DNA from: Butyricicoccus pullicaecorum
GTDB lineage: Bacteria; Bacillota; Clostridia; Oscillospirales; Butyricicoccaceae
Length of the DNA stretch: 34,665 bases
Direction of reading: 5' to 3'
Assembly (NCBI GenBank): GCA_021531865.1
Contig: JAFBIW010000020.1
Coordinates: 1 to 34,665 of the forward strand
How positions within the stretch are numbered: position 1 is the first letter of the stretch; every line of letters begins with the position of its first letter. Below, piece by piece: positions 6,451 through 13,958 of the stretch. The notes below the pieces were generated by a model. That model saw only the letters and a list, made by a program, of their open reading frames with translations, was not told where the DNA came from and searched no databases. The position numbers and the translations under genes are program-made.

Positions 6451-6842
6451 GTTCGCTCCTGATTCCGCGGCCCCGCAATCGGGGCGGCATTGTTGTTGTT
6501 GACCCTTCCGTCTGTGCTGTTTCAATTCCCAGCCCCATGAAAGGCTGTTTTCTGATGCAAAGAAAAAGCAATCCCCCGGCCATACGTCCGAAACCGTTTT
6601 TGCCGGCACTGCGACAGCGGATATCAACAGCACGTATCCTGTCATTTTATTGTATCACAGAATCGCGTGGGTATCAGTAAAATTGTGAATTTTCGTTCGA
6701 CGCGGTATTGATACTGTCGGGTGTTGGGACTTCTTTTTTTGGCAGCGCATGATGATATATACAACCAAAAAATCCGATTCAACAGCGAGATCCTTTCCAT
6801 TTGCATGGACAACAATATGCGCAAGTCGGCTGCCAGTCCTGT
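6451..6842. other. Gene-free stretch between yolD-like gene and cas3 remnant
   Basis: Apart from a -10-like TACAAT (minus strand, 6649-6654) I see no supported gene, repeat array or terminator. Composition is mixed, and the short open frames show no recognisable motif. Confidence 0.5.
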
Positions 6843-7040
6843 CCCGGCAGCGCGGCAACCGCCCGGCTTGTCAGCAAACAGCGACTCAAAAAACTTGATC
6901 GAGGTGGTCAGGATGCAGGGCACCCGCCATCTTGCCGCGAATTCCCGCTCCTCATCGCTCAGCTCCTGCTAGCTGTGGCCGACCAGCAGATCGGGGAAGC
7001 TCTCCCGATAAATGCCCGCGTTCTGCTCGGCCGCTTTTTT
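6843..7040 (-). pseudogene. Remnant of CRISPR-associated helicase Cas3
   Basis: In one minus-strand frame, 7040 down to 6843 reads KKAAEQNAGIYRESFPDLLVGHS, a stop (TAG at 6969-6971), then QELSDEEREFAARW and PCILTTSIKFFESLF, ending ADKPGGCRAAG. Cas3 helicases carry in this order IIEQ-A..(Y/F)RE, VLEHHS, an acidic linker ending in W-APIIVTT, VQFFESLF, then RxSxCRKLHN. The match in order and spacing is good. The internal stop and missing flanks show that it is dead. No cas genes or CRISPR repeat array are in the window. Confidence 0.72.
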
Positions 7041-7121
7041 CCGTGTGACGCGAGGCCGTGCCGCAACGCAAAATGCAGCAGCGTCAGCTTGGGAAATTTG
7101 CGAAAATCGGGAAAATCCGCA

Positions 7122-7151
7122 AAAAGAAGACCCCGCGACGGGTCTTCTTTT
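7122..7151. terminator. Bidirectional intrinsic terminator downstream of the MATE gene
   Basis: AAAAGAAGACCC (7122-7133) pairs perfectly with GGGTCTTCTTTT (7140-7151) around CGCGAC. It lies just beyond the MATE stop codon on the minus strand. Confidence 0.93.
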
Positions 7152-7155
7152 ATGT

Positions 7156-8484
7156 TTAATAGCCGTATTGCCGCCGTTTGCGGCACAGGAAGAACACGGT
7201 GACGCAGGCGGACAGCAGCTCGGCGGCGACGGTGGACAGCCAGATGCCGTCGATCCCCCAGAAGAGCGGGAAAATGATGACCGCTGCGATCTGAAACACC
7301 AGCGTCCGCAGGAAGGCGATCCCGGCCGAGGTCAAGCCGTCGTTCAGGGCGGTGAAAAACGACGAGCCGTAGATCGAAATGCCTGCGAACAGGAAGGAAA
7401 ACGAGAAAATGACGAAGCCGCGCAGGGTCAGGTCGAGCAGCACCCGGTCGTAGCCCACGAACAGGCGGGCGAGCGGCTCAGCCAGATACTCCGCCGCACC
7501 CAGCATCGCGACCGAAAACAATCCAATGAGGATCAGGCTCTTTTTCAGCAGGTTTTTCAGCTCGTCCCGGTTCTGCGCGCCGTAATGGTAGCCCACGACC
7601 GGCGCGGAGCCCACGGAATAGCCCAGAAACACCGCGAGAAAGATCATATTGACGTACATCAGCACGCCGTACGCCGAAATGCCGTCCTCGCCCGCGTACC
7701 GCAGAAGCTGGACGTTATAGAGCATGCTGACGAGCGACATCGAAATATTGGTCATCAGCTCGGACGAGCCGTTCAGACACGCCCGGCACAGCGCCGGGCC
7801 GTCGAATGACGCGCGGGTCAGCCGCAGGCGGCTGGTGTTCGGTCGGCTGAAATAAAGGAGCGGGACGAGACCGCCGATACACTGGCTGGCTGCCGTCGCA
7901 GCCGCCGCGCCCGGGAGACCCAGCGAGAGACCGGCGACCAGCACCGCGTCCAGAATCATATTCGCCGCTCCGGCCGCGACCGTGACCGCAAGCCCGAGCT
8001 GGGGCTTTTCGGCGGTCACGAAGAAGCTCTGAAATTCAAATTGCAGGATGAGCGCCGGGTTTGCCAGCAGGATCACCCGTCCGTACAGCACGCAGTCGTC
8101 CAAAAGCTGCCCCTCCGCGCCCAGAAAGGCGGCAATCGGCCGCAGAAACAGGATGCCCAGCACGGAAATGACCAGTCCCAGAAGCAGGGAAACAGCGACA
8201 AACATCGAAAACAGGCGCTGGGCGTGTTCCGTGTCGCCCTCCCCCATCGTTTTGGCGATCAGTGCGCTGCCGCCCGTGCCGAACAGGAAGCCGATCGCGC
8301 CCAAAATCATGAGGAACGGCATGATGAAATTGACCGCGGCAAAGGGCGTTTTGCCAACAAAATTGGATACAAAAAAGCCGTCTACGACGCCGTAGATCGA
8401 GATGAAGATCATCATTGCGACCGACGGCAGGGTGAAGCGCAGCAGCTTTCGGAAGGTGAAATGATCGGACAGGGAAATCTTCAT
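7156..8484 (-). CDS. MATE-family multidrug/cation efflux transporter
   Basis: The protein has 442 residues from the ATG at 8484, which overlaps the marR stop as ATGA and is preceded by AAGGAG. It has about twelve hydrophobic segments. N-terminal features are LLRFTLPSVAMMIFISIYGVVDG, FVSNFVG and the AAVNFIMPF motif, with a second homologous half beginning near LNGSSELMTNISMSL and GYSVGSAPVVGYHYGA. This two-bundle pattern is typical of MATE exporters (NorM/MepA/DinF branch), which pump cationic or lipophilic compounds using Na+ or H+. Cotranscription and translational coupling with a MarR repressor suggest induction by a substrate or toxic compound. The gene appears complete; the actual substrate cannot be read from the sequence. 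Confidence 0.93.
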   Translation of the reverse strand: MKISLSDHFTFRKLLRFTLPSVAMMIFISIYGVVDGFFVSNFVGKTPFAAVNFIMPFLMILGAIGFLFGTGGSALIAKTMGEGDTEHAQRLFSMFVAVSLLLGLVISVLGILFLRPIAAFLGAEGQLLDDCVLYGRVILLANPALILQFEFQSFFVTAEKPQLGLAVTVAAGAANMILDAVLVAGLSLGLPGAAAATAASQCIGGLVPLLYFSRPNTSRLRLTRASFDGPALCRACLNGSSELMTNISMSLVSMLYNVQLLRYAGEDGISAYGVLMYVNMIFLAVFLGYSVGSAPVVGYHYGAQNRDELKNLLKKSLILIGLFSVAMLGAAEYLAEPLARLFVGYDRVLLDLTLRGFVIFSFSFLFAGISIYGSSFFTALNDGLTSAGIAFLRTLVFQIAAVIIFPLFWGIDGIWLSTVAAELLSACVTVFFLCRKRRQYGY

Positions 8485-8921
8485 CGGGGCAGCTCCTTGA
8501 CCTTTTCCCGGAACGCCGAGAGATATCGCTGGGTCAGGCCGATGTACATCTCCCGCTCCGCCTCCGTCCATCCGCCGAAAATCTCATTTTCGATCTCGAT
8601 GACCTGAAGCACGGTCTGTTCCGCGAACGCCTTGCCGGTTTTGGTCAGGCAGACCCGCTTTTTCCGCCCGCTGACCGGCTCGAGATAGACGACGCCCTCG
8701 TCCGCGAGCTTGTGCAGTGCCGAATGGATCGTCTGCTTGCTGACGCCCGACAGGCGGGTGATGTCGTGCAGCAGGCAGGACTCGCCATAGGTGCAGACGG
8801 TGTACAGGATCATCAGGGCGCTGTCCGACAGGCCGAGCCGCAGCGCCGCGTCGTGATAGACCGCGTCGATCTCAGCGGTCAGGCAGTTGAATCGCTTGAG
8901 ATCGGTGTGCATGGATTCCAT
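8481..8921 (-). CDS. MarR-family transcriptional regulator
   Basis: The protein has 146 residues from the ATG at 8921. The alternative ATG at 8939 is disfavoured because AGGAGG (8930-8935) falls between the two and is well placed (9 bases) for 8921. The winged-helix core includes TVCTYGESCLLHDITRLSGV, SKQTIHSALHKLADEGVVYLE and the wing SGRKKRVCLTKTGKAF, followed by a C-terminal dimerisation helix. MarR dimers bind palindromes and release them on ligand binding. Two copies of such a palindrome sit in its promoter, and the gene is coupled to a MATE exporter by an ATGA overlap. An autoregulated efflux operon is therefore likely. Confidence 0.92.
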   Translation of the reverse strand: MESMHTDLKRFNCLTAEIDAVYHDAALRLGLSDSALMILYTVCTYGESCLLHDITRLSGVSKQTIHSALHKLADEGVVYLEPVSGRKKRVCLTKTGKAFAEQTVLQVIEIENEIFGGWTEAEREMYIGLTQRYLSAFREKVKELPR

Positions 8922-8942
8922 GAAAGCGTTCCTCCTCATTGA

Positions 8943-8991
8943 GTCCGAAATCGTACCATCACAGTATAGTCCGAAATCAGACCAATGTCAA
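8943..8991 (-). promoter_or_regulatory. marR-MATE promoter with two operator copies
   Basis: On the minus strand TTGACA (8986-8991), a 17-base spacer and TATACT (8963-8968) form a strong promoter. Two 14-bp imperfect palindromes, plus-strand GTCCGAAATCGTAC (8943-8956) and GTCCGAAATCAGAC (8969-8982), lie 26 bases centre to centre. One fills the spacer and one lies just downstream of +1. They share GTCCGAAATC and are probably MarR sites. Confidence 0.82.
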
Positions 8992-9129
8992 GCCGGCGGC
9001 GCGCGCCTCGACCGTGCCGCCGGGCAGAGTAAACTTGATCTCGTTCGAAAGCAGGTTGAGCAGCACCATATGGGGGAACCGGTTCCCGCTGTCAACGGTA
9101 ATCGGGTCTTCCAGCTTCTGGGGGAACGC
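8977..9129 (-). pseudogene. Scrap of a sensor histidine kinase ATPase domain
   Basis: An open minus-strand frame reads KLEDPITVDSGNRFPHM, then VLLNLLSNEIKFTLPGGTVE, and stops at a TGA inside the marR promoter spacer. VLLNLLSN-IKFTP-GG is the N-box of HisKA-type kinases. Neither the phospho-acceptor domain nor the G-boxes are present, so only about 40 recognisable residues survive. The 9130-9260 stretch beside it contains nothing I recognise. Confidence 0.65.
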
Positions 9130-9260
9130 TATGTGACATCTAAAATTTCACCTTGTTCTGTCTGCGGTTCGTCTGCCGGTTTTCTGAAATCACCGCAGAG
9201 CGTTGAGCGTATAGCCGCTGAAGGTGCTGCCGATCCATCCGGCAGGGCTTTTCTTTTGCA

Positions 9261-9587
9261 TCAGAACACAAATTGAACGAGCAGCATATAGCACACGGTG
9301 CCGCCCGCGATGGACAGCAGCATCTGCCGCTTCCAGAGGTGGAGCGCGACGACCGCGGCAATTGAGATCAGCTCGGGCAGGCCGTGGCTGCCGGTCAGCA
9401 GGCTGACGTTTTTCAGGCAGTAGACGATCAGCAGGCCGAACACGGCGGCAGGCAGGACAGAACCGAGATATTGAATGTACTTTGGCGTGGGTTTTCCGGC
9501 CGGGAACAGCAAAAAGGGCAGGAATCGGGTCGTCATGGTGCCCAAAACCACCACGCCGATCGTGATAAGCTGCTGTGTGGGCGTCAT
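9261..9587 (-). CDS. azlD: AzlD-family branched-chain amino acid exporter small subunit
   Basis: The protein has 108 residues with four hydrophobic segments: [54 protein letters not shown] and [19 protein letters not shown]. Length, the RFLPF motif near the N-terminus and position directly after azlC identify it as AzlD, the small membrane partner of AzlC in export of branched-chain amino acids and analogues. Its ATG overlaps the azlC TGA as ATGA, so the two are translationally coupled. Only a weak hairpin (CTGCCG/CGGCAG, 9227-9245) follows it. Confidence 0.93.
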   Translation of the reverse strand: MTPTQQLITIGVVVLGTMTTRFLPFLLFPAGKPTPKYIQYLGSVLPAAVFGLLIVYCLKNVSLLTGSHGLPELISIAAVVALHLWKRQMLLSIAGGTVCYMLLVQFVF

Positions 9588-10294
9588 GCCGCGTCACCGC
9601 CTTTCTTCATCGGTTTTCTGAGCAGGGTCAGCGCAATCAGAATCGCCGCCATCGCCGGGAGCAGGAAATGCTCCGGCCCGAACGCGGCAAGGCAGAGGGC
9701 GGACAGGCCGAGTCCCAGCAGCGCGCTTCCGTGCTTTTTGTCCTTCATCCATTGTTCCATAAAAATGACGACAAACATGGCCGTCATCACAAAGTCAAGC
9801 CCCTCGGTATTGAAGTGGATGAGCGAACCGAAGACGCCGCCCAGCGTCGCGCCGAACACCCAGTAGAAATGGTTGAGCAGGGTCACGAAAAACAGGAACC
9901 AGCCCTTGTCCACATCCGCCGGGATATCCGCCGTGTAGTTGATCGAAAAGCTCTCGTCGCACATACCGAAAATCAGATAAATTTTCTTCCATCCGGTTCC
10001 CTTGTACTTGTCCAGCATGGAAATGCCGTAGAACAAATGCCGCGCGTTGATCATCAGGGTCATCGCCAGCGCCTGCAGCGGGTTGAACGCGCCCAAAAGC
10101 AGGTTGACCGTCACAAATTCCATCGAACCGGCGAAGATCGTCAGGCTCATCAGCATCGGGTACCAGAAGGAAAAGCCGGACACGTTCATATAAATGCCGT
10201 AGGTCAGGCCGAGGAACCAAAATCCGGCAAAAATCGGGATCGTATAGGGAAACGCGGCTTGCAGCGCGCGCAATTTGGTCTGTTTCTGTTTCAC
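9584..10294 (-). CDS. azlC: AzlC-family branched-chain amino acid exporter large subunit
   Basis: The protein has 236 residues from a GTG start at 10294, with GAAGGGTGAG shortly upstream; the ATG at 10296 is out of frame. Family motifs are [57 protein letters not shown] and [10 protein letters not shown]. Several hydrophobic segments follow and a basic C-terminus ends [11 protein letters not shown]. AzlC with AzlD forms an inner-membrane exporter, known for 4-azaleucine resistance. It is the first gene of the azlCD operon, divergent from the flavodoxin-like gene. The gene is complete and ordinary. No Lrp-type regulator is adjacent. Confidence 0.94.
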   Translation of the reverse strand: MKQKQTKLRALQAAFPYTIPIFAGFWFLGLTYGIYMNVSGFSFWYPMLMSLTIFAGSMEFVTVNLLLGAFNPLQALAMTLMINARHLFYGISMLDKYKGTGWKKIYLIFGMCDESFSINYTADIPADVDKGWFLFFVTLLNHFYWVFGATLGGVFGSLIHFNTEGLDFVMTAMFVVIFMEQWMKDKKHGSALLGLGLSALCLAAFGPEHFLLPAMAAILIALTLLRKPMKKGGDAA

Positions 10295-10350
10295 ATTCTC
10301 ACCCTTCGACAGAGGTTCGGGCTTCGCACACGGAAGGCCCTCCGGGAATC

Positions 10351-10380
10351 ATTGTACTCCACAACCCCCGCGTTTGTAAA
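10351..10380 (-). promoter_or_regulatory. azlCD promoter
   Basis: The minus strand carries TTTACA (plus 10375-10380), an 18-base spacer and TACAAT (plus 10351-10356), placing the start of transcription about 50 bases upstream of the GTG codon. Confidence 0.6.
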
Positions 10381-10513
10381 CCTTTCTGTCAGAAGCGGAG
10401 CGTATCTATAAAATGAACACATTCTTCTGCAAAACAAGCGTAGCATTCGTGCGCCGGGTGCAGTACAATAGAAGAAACAAAGGCTGATGGACAAGGAAAG
10501 GGGTTCCTGACAG

Positions 10514-11026
10514 ATGAAACCGAACGCGATCGTATACACCTCCAACACGGGCTACACCCGGCAATACGCCCTGCTGCTCGGCGCGCAGACCGGACTGCCG
10601 GTGTACGCGCTCGACGAGGCGCGAAAGTGCCTTGCGCCCGGCTGCGCCATCCTGTATCTGGGCTGGCTGATGGCGGGCAAGGTGCAGGGCTACGCCAAGG
10701 CGAACGGCCGCTTCCGGATCGCGGCGGTCTGCGGCGTGGGCATGGGCGCGCCCGGCTCCCAGAATGAGGATATCCGCAAGGCAAATGCGCTGCCCGCTTC
10801 CCTGCCCCTGTTTACCTTACAGGGCGGGTTTGACATGACCCGGCTGCACGGCGTTTACCGGCTGATGATGACCGTCATGTCCAAGACCGTCGGCAAGAAG
10901 CTGGCGGACAAGCCCGACCGCAGCCCGGAGGAGGACGACATGCTCGAGCTGCTGCAAAACGGCGGCAGCCGGGTCAGCGAAGCACAGCTTGCCGGCGTGC
11001 TCGAATGGTACGCCCACGCGCAATAA
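10514..11026 (+). CDS. Flavodoxin-domain protein
   Basis: The protein has 170 residues. The N-terminus AIVYTSNTGYTRQYA is the flavodoxin FMN-phosphate loop (T/S-x-T-G-x-T) after strand 1. ILYLGWLMAGKVQGY and VCGVGMGAP match the later strands and the aromatic-rich loop of HemG-like/short-chain flavodoxins. It ends with a helical tail (SPEEDDMLELLQNGG). It probably binds FMN and transfers electrons in the cytoplasm; the partner is unknown. GGAAAGGGG precedes the ATG by about 10 bases. A TACAAT at 10464-10469 may be its -10, but no good -35 is visible. The gene stands alone, closed by the terminator at 11046. Confidence 0.82.
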   Translation: MKPNAIVYTSNTGYTRQYALLLGAQTGLPVYALDEARKCLAPGCAILYLGWLMAGKVQGYAKANGRFRIAAVCGVGMGAPGSQNEDIRKANALPASLPLFTLQGGFDMTRLHGVYRLMMTVMSKTVGKKLADKPDRSPEEDDMLELLQNGGSRVSEAQLAGVLEWYAHAQ

Positions 11027-11045
11027 CGCAATCCATGCAAAAACA

Positions 11046-11086
11046 CGGCTCTATGCTGCCAAACGGCGGCACAGAGCCGTATTTTA
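11046..11086 (+). terminator. Intrinsic terminator of the flavodoxin-like gene
   Basis: ACGGCTCTaTGCtGCC pairs with GGCgGCAcAGAGCCGT (two mismatches) around AAAC and is followed by ATTTTAT. Confidence 0.85.
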
Positions 11087-11164
11087 TGGTTCGAAAACGT
11101 CAATGCGCAGCGAGCGGCGTTCTTGTCCTCCGGACCGGGGGTCTGAAGCGCTCGAAAACGGCGC

Positions 11165-11193
11165 TTGACAGATGCTTGACAGACGTTTATACT
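11165..11193 (+). promoter_or_regulatory. tetR-rsgA promoter
   Basis: TTGACA (11165-11170), a 17-base spacer and TATACT (11188-11193). A second TTGACA at 11176-11181 is an 11-bp direct repeat of the first and is too close to the -10 to serve. Confidence 0.8.
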
Positions 11194-11197
11194 TTTT

Positions 11198-11215
11198 GGT
11201 AAACGATCGTTTACC
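11198..11215. promoter_or_regulatory. Perfect 18-bp TetR-type operator
   Basis: GGTAAACGATCGTTTACC is fully palindromic and sits over the expected transcription start, 4 bases past the -10. It is very probably the binding site of the TetR protein encoded at 11233, giving autorepression and co-repression of rsgA. Confidence 0.85.
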
Positions 11216-11232
11216 GAATGGAGGCGCATGTG

Positions 11233-11877
11233 ATGAAGGACACGAAGGAACGGATTCTGGAGACCGCCTTGGGACTGTTCGCGCGGGAGGGCTACCGGGC
11301 AGTCTCGGTCAGCCGGATCGCCGGGGCGCTTGGCATGACCAAGGGCGCGCTCTACAAGCATTTCGGGAGCAAACGGGATATTTTCGACGAGATCGTTGCC
11401 AAAATGGTCGAAATCGACCGCGAACGTGCCCAGAACTACGCTGTGCCCGAGACCGACTGGGCGGCCGATCCGGCGGCCTACGCGGCCACCCGGCTGGACG
11501 ACCTGCGGGCGTTTACCCTGGCGCAGTACCAATTCTGGACGGCCGACCCCTTCGGCGCGGCCTTCCGGAAAATGCTCGCGCTCGAGCAATACTGCGACCC
11601 GGCGATGGGCGCGCTCTACCAGAGCTGTCTCGTGAGCGGCCCGACCGCGTATCTGACCGACCTGTTCCGTGCGCTGATTGCGGGCGGGGTGTGCCGGGCG
11701 GGCGATCCCGCGCAGATGGCCGTCACGTTTTTTGCACCCCTTTTCCTGCTCATCCAGATGTCGGACGCGGACGGCGGCTGTCCGCAGGCTGAACGCCTTT
11801 TAGACGCGCATCTGACCCATTTTCTGAACGAATGGACGGCCGAACCGAAGAAAGGAGAAGCTGAACATGTGCAATAA
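11233..11877 (+). CDS. TetR-family transcriptional regulator
   Basis: The protein has 214 residues from the ATG at 11233; GGAGG at 11220-11224 is 8 bases upstream, which excludes the ATG at 11218. The N-terminal DNA-binding domain reads KERILETALGLFAREGYRAV, then VSRIAGALGMTKGALYKHF, then GSKRDIFDEIV, the canonical TetR helix-turn-helix. The C-terminal all-helical ligand domain has a hydrophobic pocket region (VTFFAPLFLLIQM), but no ligand can be assigned. The last codons overlap the rsgA start by 11 bases, so the two are translationally linked. This is an unusual partnership, because rsgA is normally a housekeeping gene with no repressor of its own. Confidence 0.93.
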   Translation: MKDTKERILETALGLFAREGYRAVSVSRIAGALGMTKGALYKHFGSKRDIFDEIVAKMVEIDRERAQNYAVPETDWAADPAAYAATRLDDLRAFTLAQYQFWTADPFGAAFRKMLALEQYCDPAMGALYQSCLVSGPTAYLTDLFRALIAGGVCRAGDPAQMAVTFFAPLFLLIQMSDADGGCPQAERLLDAHLTHFLNEWTAEPKKGEAEHVQ

Positions 11878-12933
11878 CATCGACCTTTCCGCCTATGGCT
11901 TGAACGGCCGCTTCGCGGCGCTCGCGGCGGAATATCCCGGTCTGACCGCCGCCCGGATCGTCGCGCAGGAAAAGGGACGGTACGACCTGCTTTCGGCGTG
12001 GGGAGAAGCGCCGGGCGCGGTGTCCGGGCGGTTCCGCCACGCAGTGCAGACCGTGTCCGAGTTCCCGGCGGTCGGCGACTTCGTCATGACCGACTGGAAT
12101 CCGGACGGCGAAGCGGTCATCCGGCACGTCCTGCCCCGCAAAAGCTGCCTGCTCCGCCGGGCGGCGGGCGGCACGCGGCAGGAGCAGGTCGTCGCCGCCA
12201 ATGTGGACACCGTTTTCCTCTGCATGGCGCTCGACCGGGACTTCAACCTGCGCCGTCTGGAACGCTATCTCGCGCTGACCTGGGAGAGCGGCGCGTCGCC
12301 CGTCGTCGTTCTGACCAAGGCCGACCTGTGCGGCGACCCGGCAGGCCGGGCGGCGGAAGCGTCGGCGGCGGCGCTGGGCGCGGACGTGCTCGTCACCTGC
12401 GCCCGGGAACCGGACGGCTGGAAGCAGCTCCTGCCATGGCTGGGCGCGGGACAAACGACCGCCTTCCTCGGCTCGTCGGGCGTGGGCAAATCGACCCTCA
12501 TCAACTGCCTGCTGGGCGAAGCGCGGCAGGCGGCGGGCGATGTGCGCGGCGACGGCCGGGGACGCACACGACGACGCGGCGGGCGCTCTTCCGCCTGCCC
12601 GCAGGCGGACTGGTGATCGACACGCCCGGGATGCGGGAGCTTGGCCTGTGGGACGCTGGGGACGGGCTTGACCGCACCTTTTCGGACGTCGAGGCGCTGG
12701 CCGCCCGGTGCCGCTTCCGCGACTGCACCCACACCGGCGAACCGGGCTGCGCCGTGGCACAGGCGCTCGAAACCGGCAGTCTGGATCGGGCACGCTGGCA
12801 GTCCTATCAGAAGCTCCGGACAGAGCAGGACTTCGCGGCGGACAGCGCGGGCTGGCTGGCCGCAAAGGAGAAGAAATTCAAGGAAATTTCGAAAATCAAC
12901 AAGGCAAACCGCAGCCGTTCAAGCGGAAAATAA
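11867..12933 (+). pseudogene. rsgA: RsgA ribosome-assembly GTPase with a single-base frameshift
   Basis: Two frames joined near 12565 reconstruct a normal RsgA (YjeQ/EngC) of about 355 residues. Frame one holds the OB-fold start, G4 (LTKADLC) and the P-loop (GSSGVGKSTL). Frame two continues with the TTT of switch I, G3 (IDTPGMRELG), the zinc knuckle CRFRDCTHTGEPGC and a basic C-terminus. The sequence at the break needs one extra C (CGC CAC ACG instead of CGC ACA CG) to restore the family motif GRGRHTTT. RsgA is a circularly permuted GTPase acting late in 30S maturation. AAAGGAG stands 9 bases before the ATG, which lies inside tetR. The rest is perfectly conserved, so this may be a sequencing error or a very recent mutation. 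Confidence 0.88.
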
Positions 12934-12954
12934 GGGTAAAACGGAAAAGAATTG

Positions 12955-13135
12955 ACAACCGCAGGCCGTCTGCCCGCACATAGACCGGGCTGTCCGGCGT
13001 GTAGGGAATCACTGCGCCCGGGGCGGCGCTCAGCAGATCGACGTGCAGATTGCCGTAGGGGGAAACGCCGGGGGCGGGAAAGCTGGGGGGAATCGCGGTT
13101 TTCATGTGGAATACACGTCCAGAAGCATATGTCAT
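12955..13135 (-). other. Possible protein scrap, weakly like an FN3-associated/CHB_HEX_C module
   Basis: A minus-strand frame reads PSFPAPGVSPYGNLHVDLLS then AAPGAVIPYTPDSPVYVRAD. The order P-x-P-G, V-L-S-A-(T/A)PGA-I-YT and SPVY resembles short carbohydrate-enzyme accessory modules, but the fragment is too short to be sure. It has no ribosome site and is probably dead. Confidence 0.3.
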
Positions 13136-13143
13136 TTGAAAAG

Positions 13144-13173
13144 GAAACGGGCGGCGCAGCCGCCGCCCGTTTC
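13144..13173 (-). terminator. Intrinsic terminator of the sugar-ABC operon
   Basis: GAAACGGGCGGC (13144-13155) pairs perfectly with GCCGCCCGTTTC (13162-13173). On the minus strand it is followed by CTTTTC. It lies 35 bases beyond the last stop codon of the operon. Confidence 0.8.
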
Positions 13174-13207
13174 GATATAGAAAAAAGAAAAGAAGATTTG
13201 CCGATGA

Positions 13208-13845
13208 TCAATAGGTTGCGTTTGCCATAACTTCCTGTACGTTTTCCGCCGTGACAGTGGTCATTTCAACATTAATCCAATTTTCGTCCGGATCGTCCAG
13301 CGCGACTTCCTCGCCCTTGATCATCTTGAGCGCGGCGTCGACCGACTTGGAAGCCTCGGTCATCGGATCCTGATACAGGTCGCTGTAGGCGGTGCCGTCC
13401 AGAATCCAGTCCATGGTGGGCGGAATCGAGATGCCGGAAACCTTGATCTTGTCGGTCGCGTCATGAGACTTCAGCGCCTCGATAACGCCGATGGTGATGG
13501 TCGAGCCCTGGGTCGCGATCGCGTCGATGCCGTCGACGCCGAAGCGCTGGATCCAGTCTTCGGTAATGCTCATGGCCTCGGCGGTCGCCTCCTGCTTGTA
13601 GGACTGCTTGTCGAGGATCTCGATGTCGGGGCGGTTCTCCGCCAGCCAGTCGCAGAAGCCCTTGTCGCGGTAAATCTGGTTGTCCTGACCGAGCGCCAGC
13701 TCAAGCGCACAGATCTTCGCGCCCTGATCCAGACCGGACGCCATCGCCTCGGCAAGCTGTGCGCCGATCGCTTCCTCGGAGGAGCCTACGTAAACATAGT
13801 CGAGATTCTTGGTCGCATCGGAAAGCTGGGGCTTGATAGTGGGGC
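13208..13845 (-). pseudogene. C-terminal part of a sugar ABC substrate-binding protein (RbsB-like)
   Basis: About 210 residues match the C-terminal two thirds of a periplasmic-binding-protein-like (peripla_BP_4) lipoprotein: DYVYVGSSEEAIGAQLAEAM, CDWLAENRPDIEIL, DAIATQGSTITIGVIEALK, the hinge region VSGISIPPTMDW and a terminal NVEMTTVTAENVQEV. The signal peptide, lipobox and first lobe are absent. Upstream sequence switches to the other frame and becomes the start of a permease, so this is a deletion product with no start of its own. In the family, such proteins deliver ribose, galactose, xylose or related sugars to the permease. Confidence 0.82.
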
Positions 13846-13958
13846 GCGATGATCGAGCCCACGACGAACACGATCGCAAGGATCAGAAGAATGCCGTATT
13901 TGCTGTAAAACTCCGCAACGACTGCGCCGCCCGGCTTTTTGAGTGTCTTTTCCTTCAT
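13846..13958 (-). pseudogene. N-terminal stub of a sugar ABC permease (RbsC-like)
   Basis: The ATG at 13958 overlaps the upstream ATPase stop as ATGA. The first 38 residues (KEKTLKKPGG, then FYSKYGILLILAIVFVVGSI, then IAPH) are the cytoplasmic tail and first membrane segment of an RbsC/AraH-type permease. After IAPH the frame enters binding-protein DNA out of frame and reads unrelated residues. All other membrane segments are missing, so this operon has no permease and cannot transport. Confidence 0.78.

Noticed and set aside
6959-7186. Small ORF reading RGLLFADFPDFRKFPKLTLL downstream of the MATE gene
   Set aside because: It runs through the terminator hairpin at 7122-7151, lacks a ribosome site, and overlaps the Cas3 remnant in another frame.
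9227-9245. CTGCCG/CGGCAG hairpin with T-rich sequence as a terminator
   Set aside because: The T-rich side faces the plus strand, where no gene ends; for azlD on the minus strand it has no T-run.
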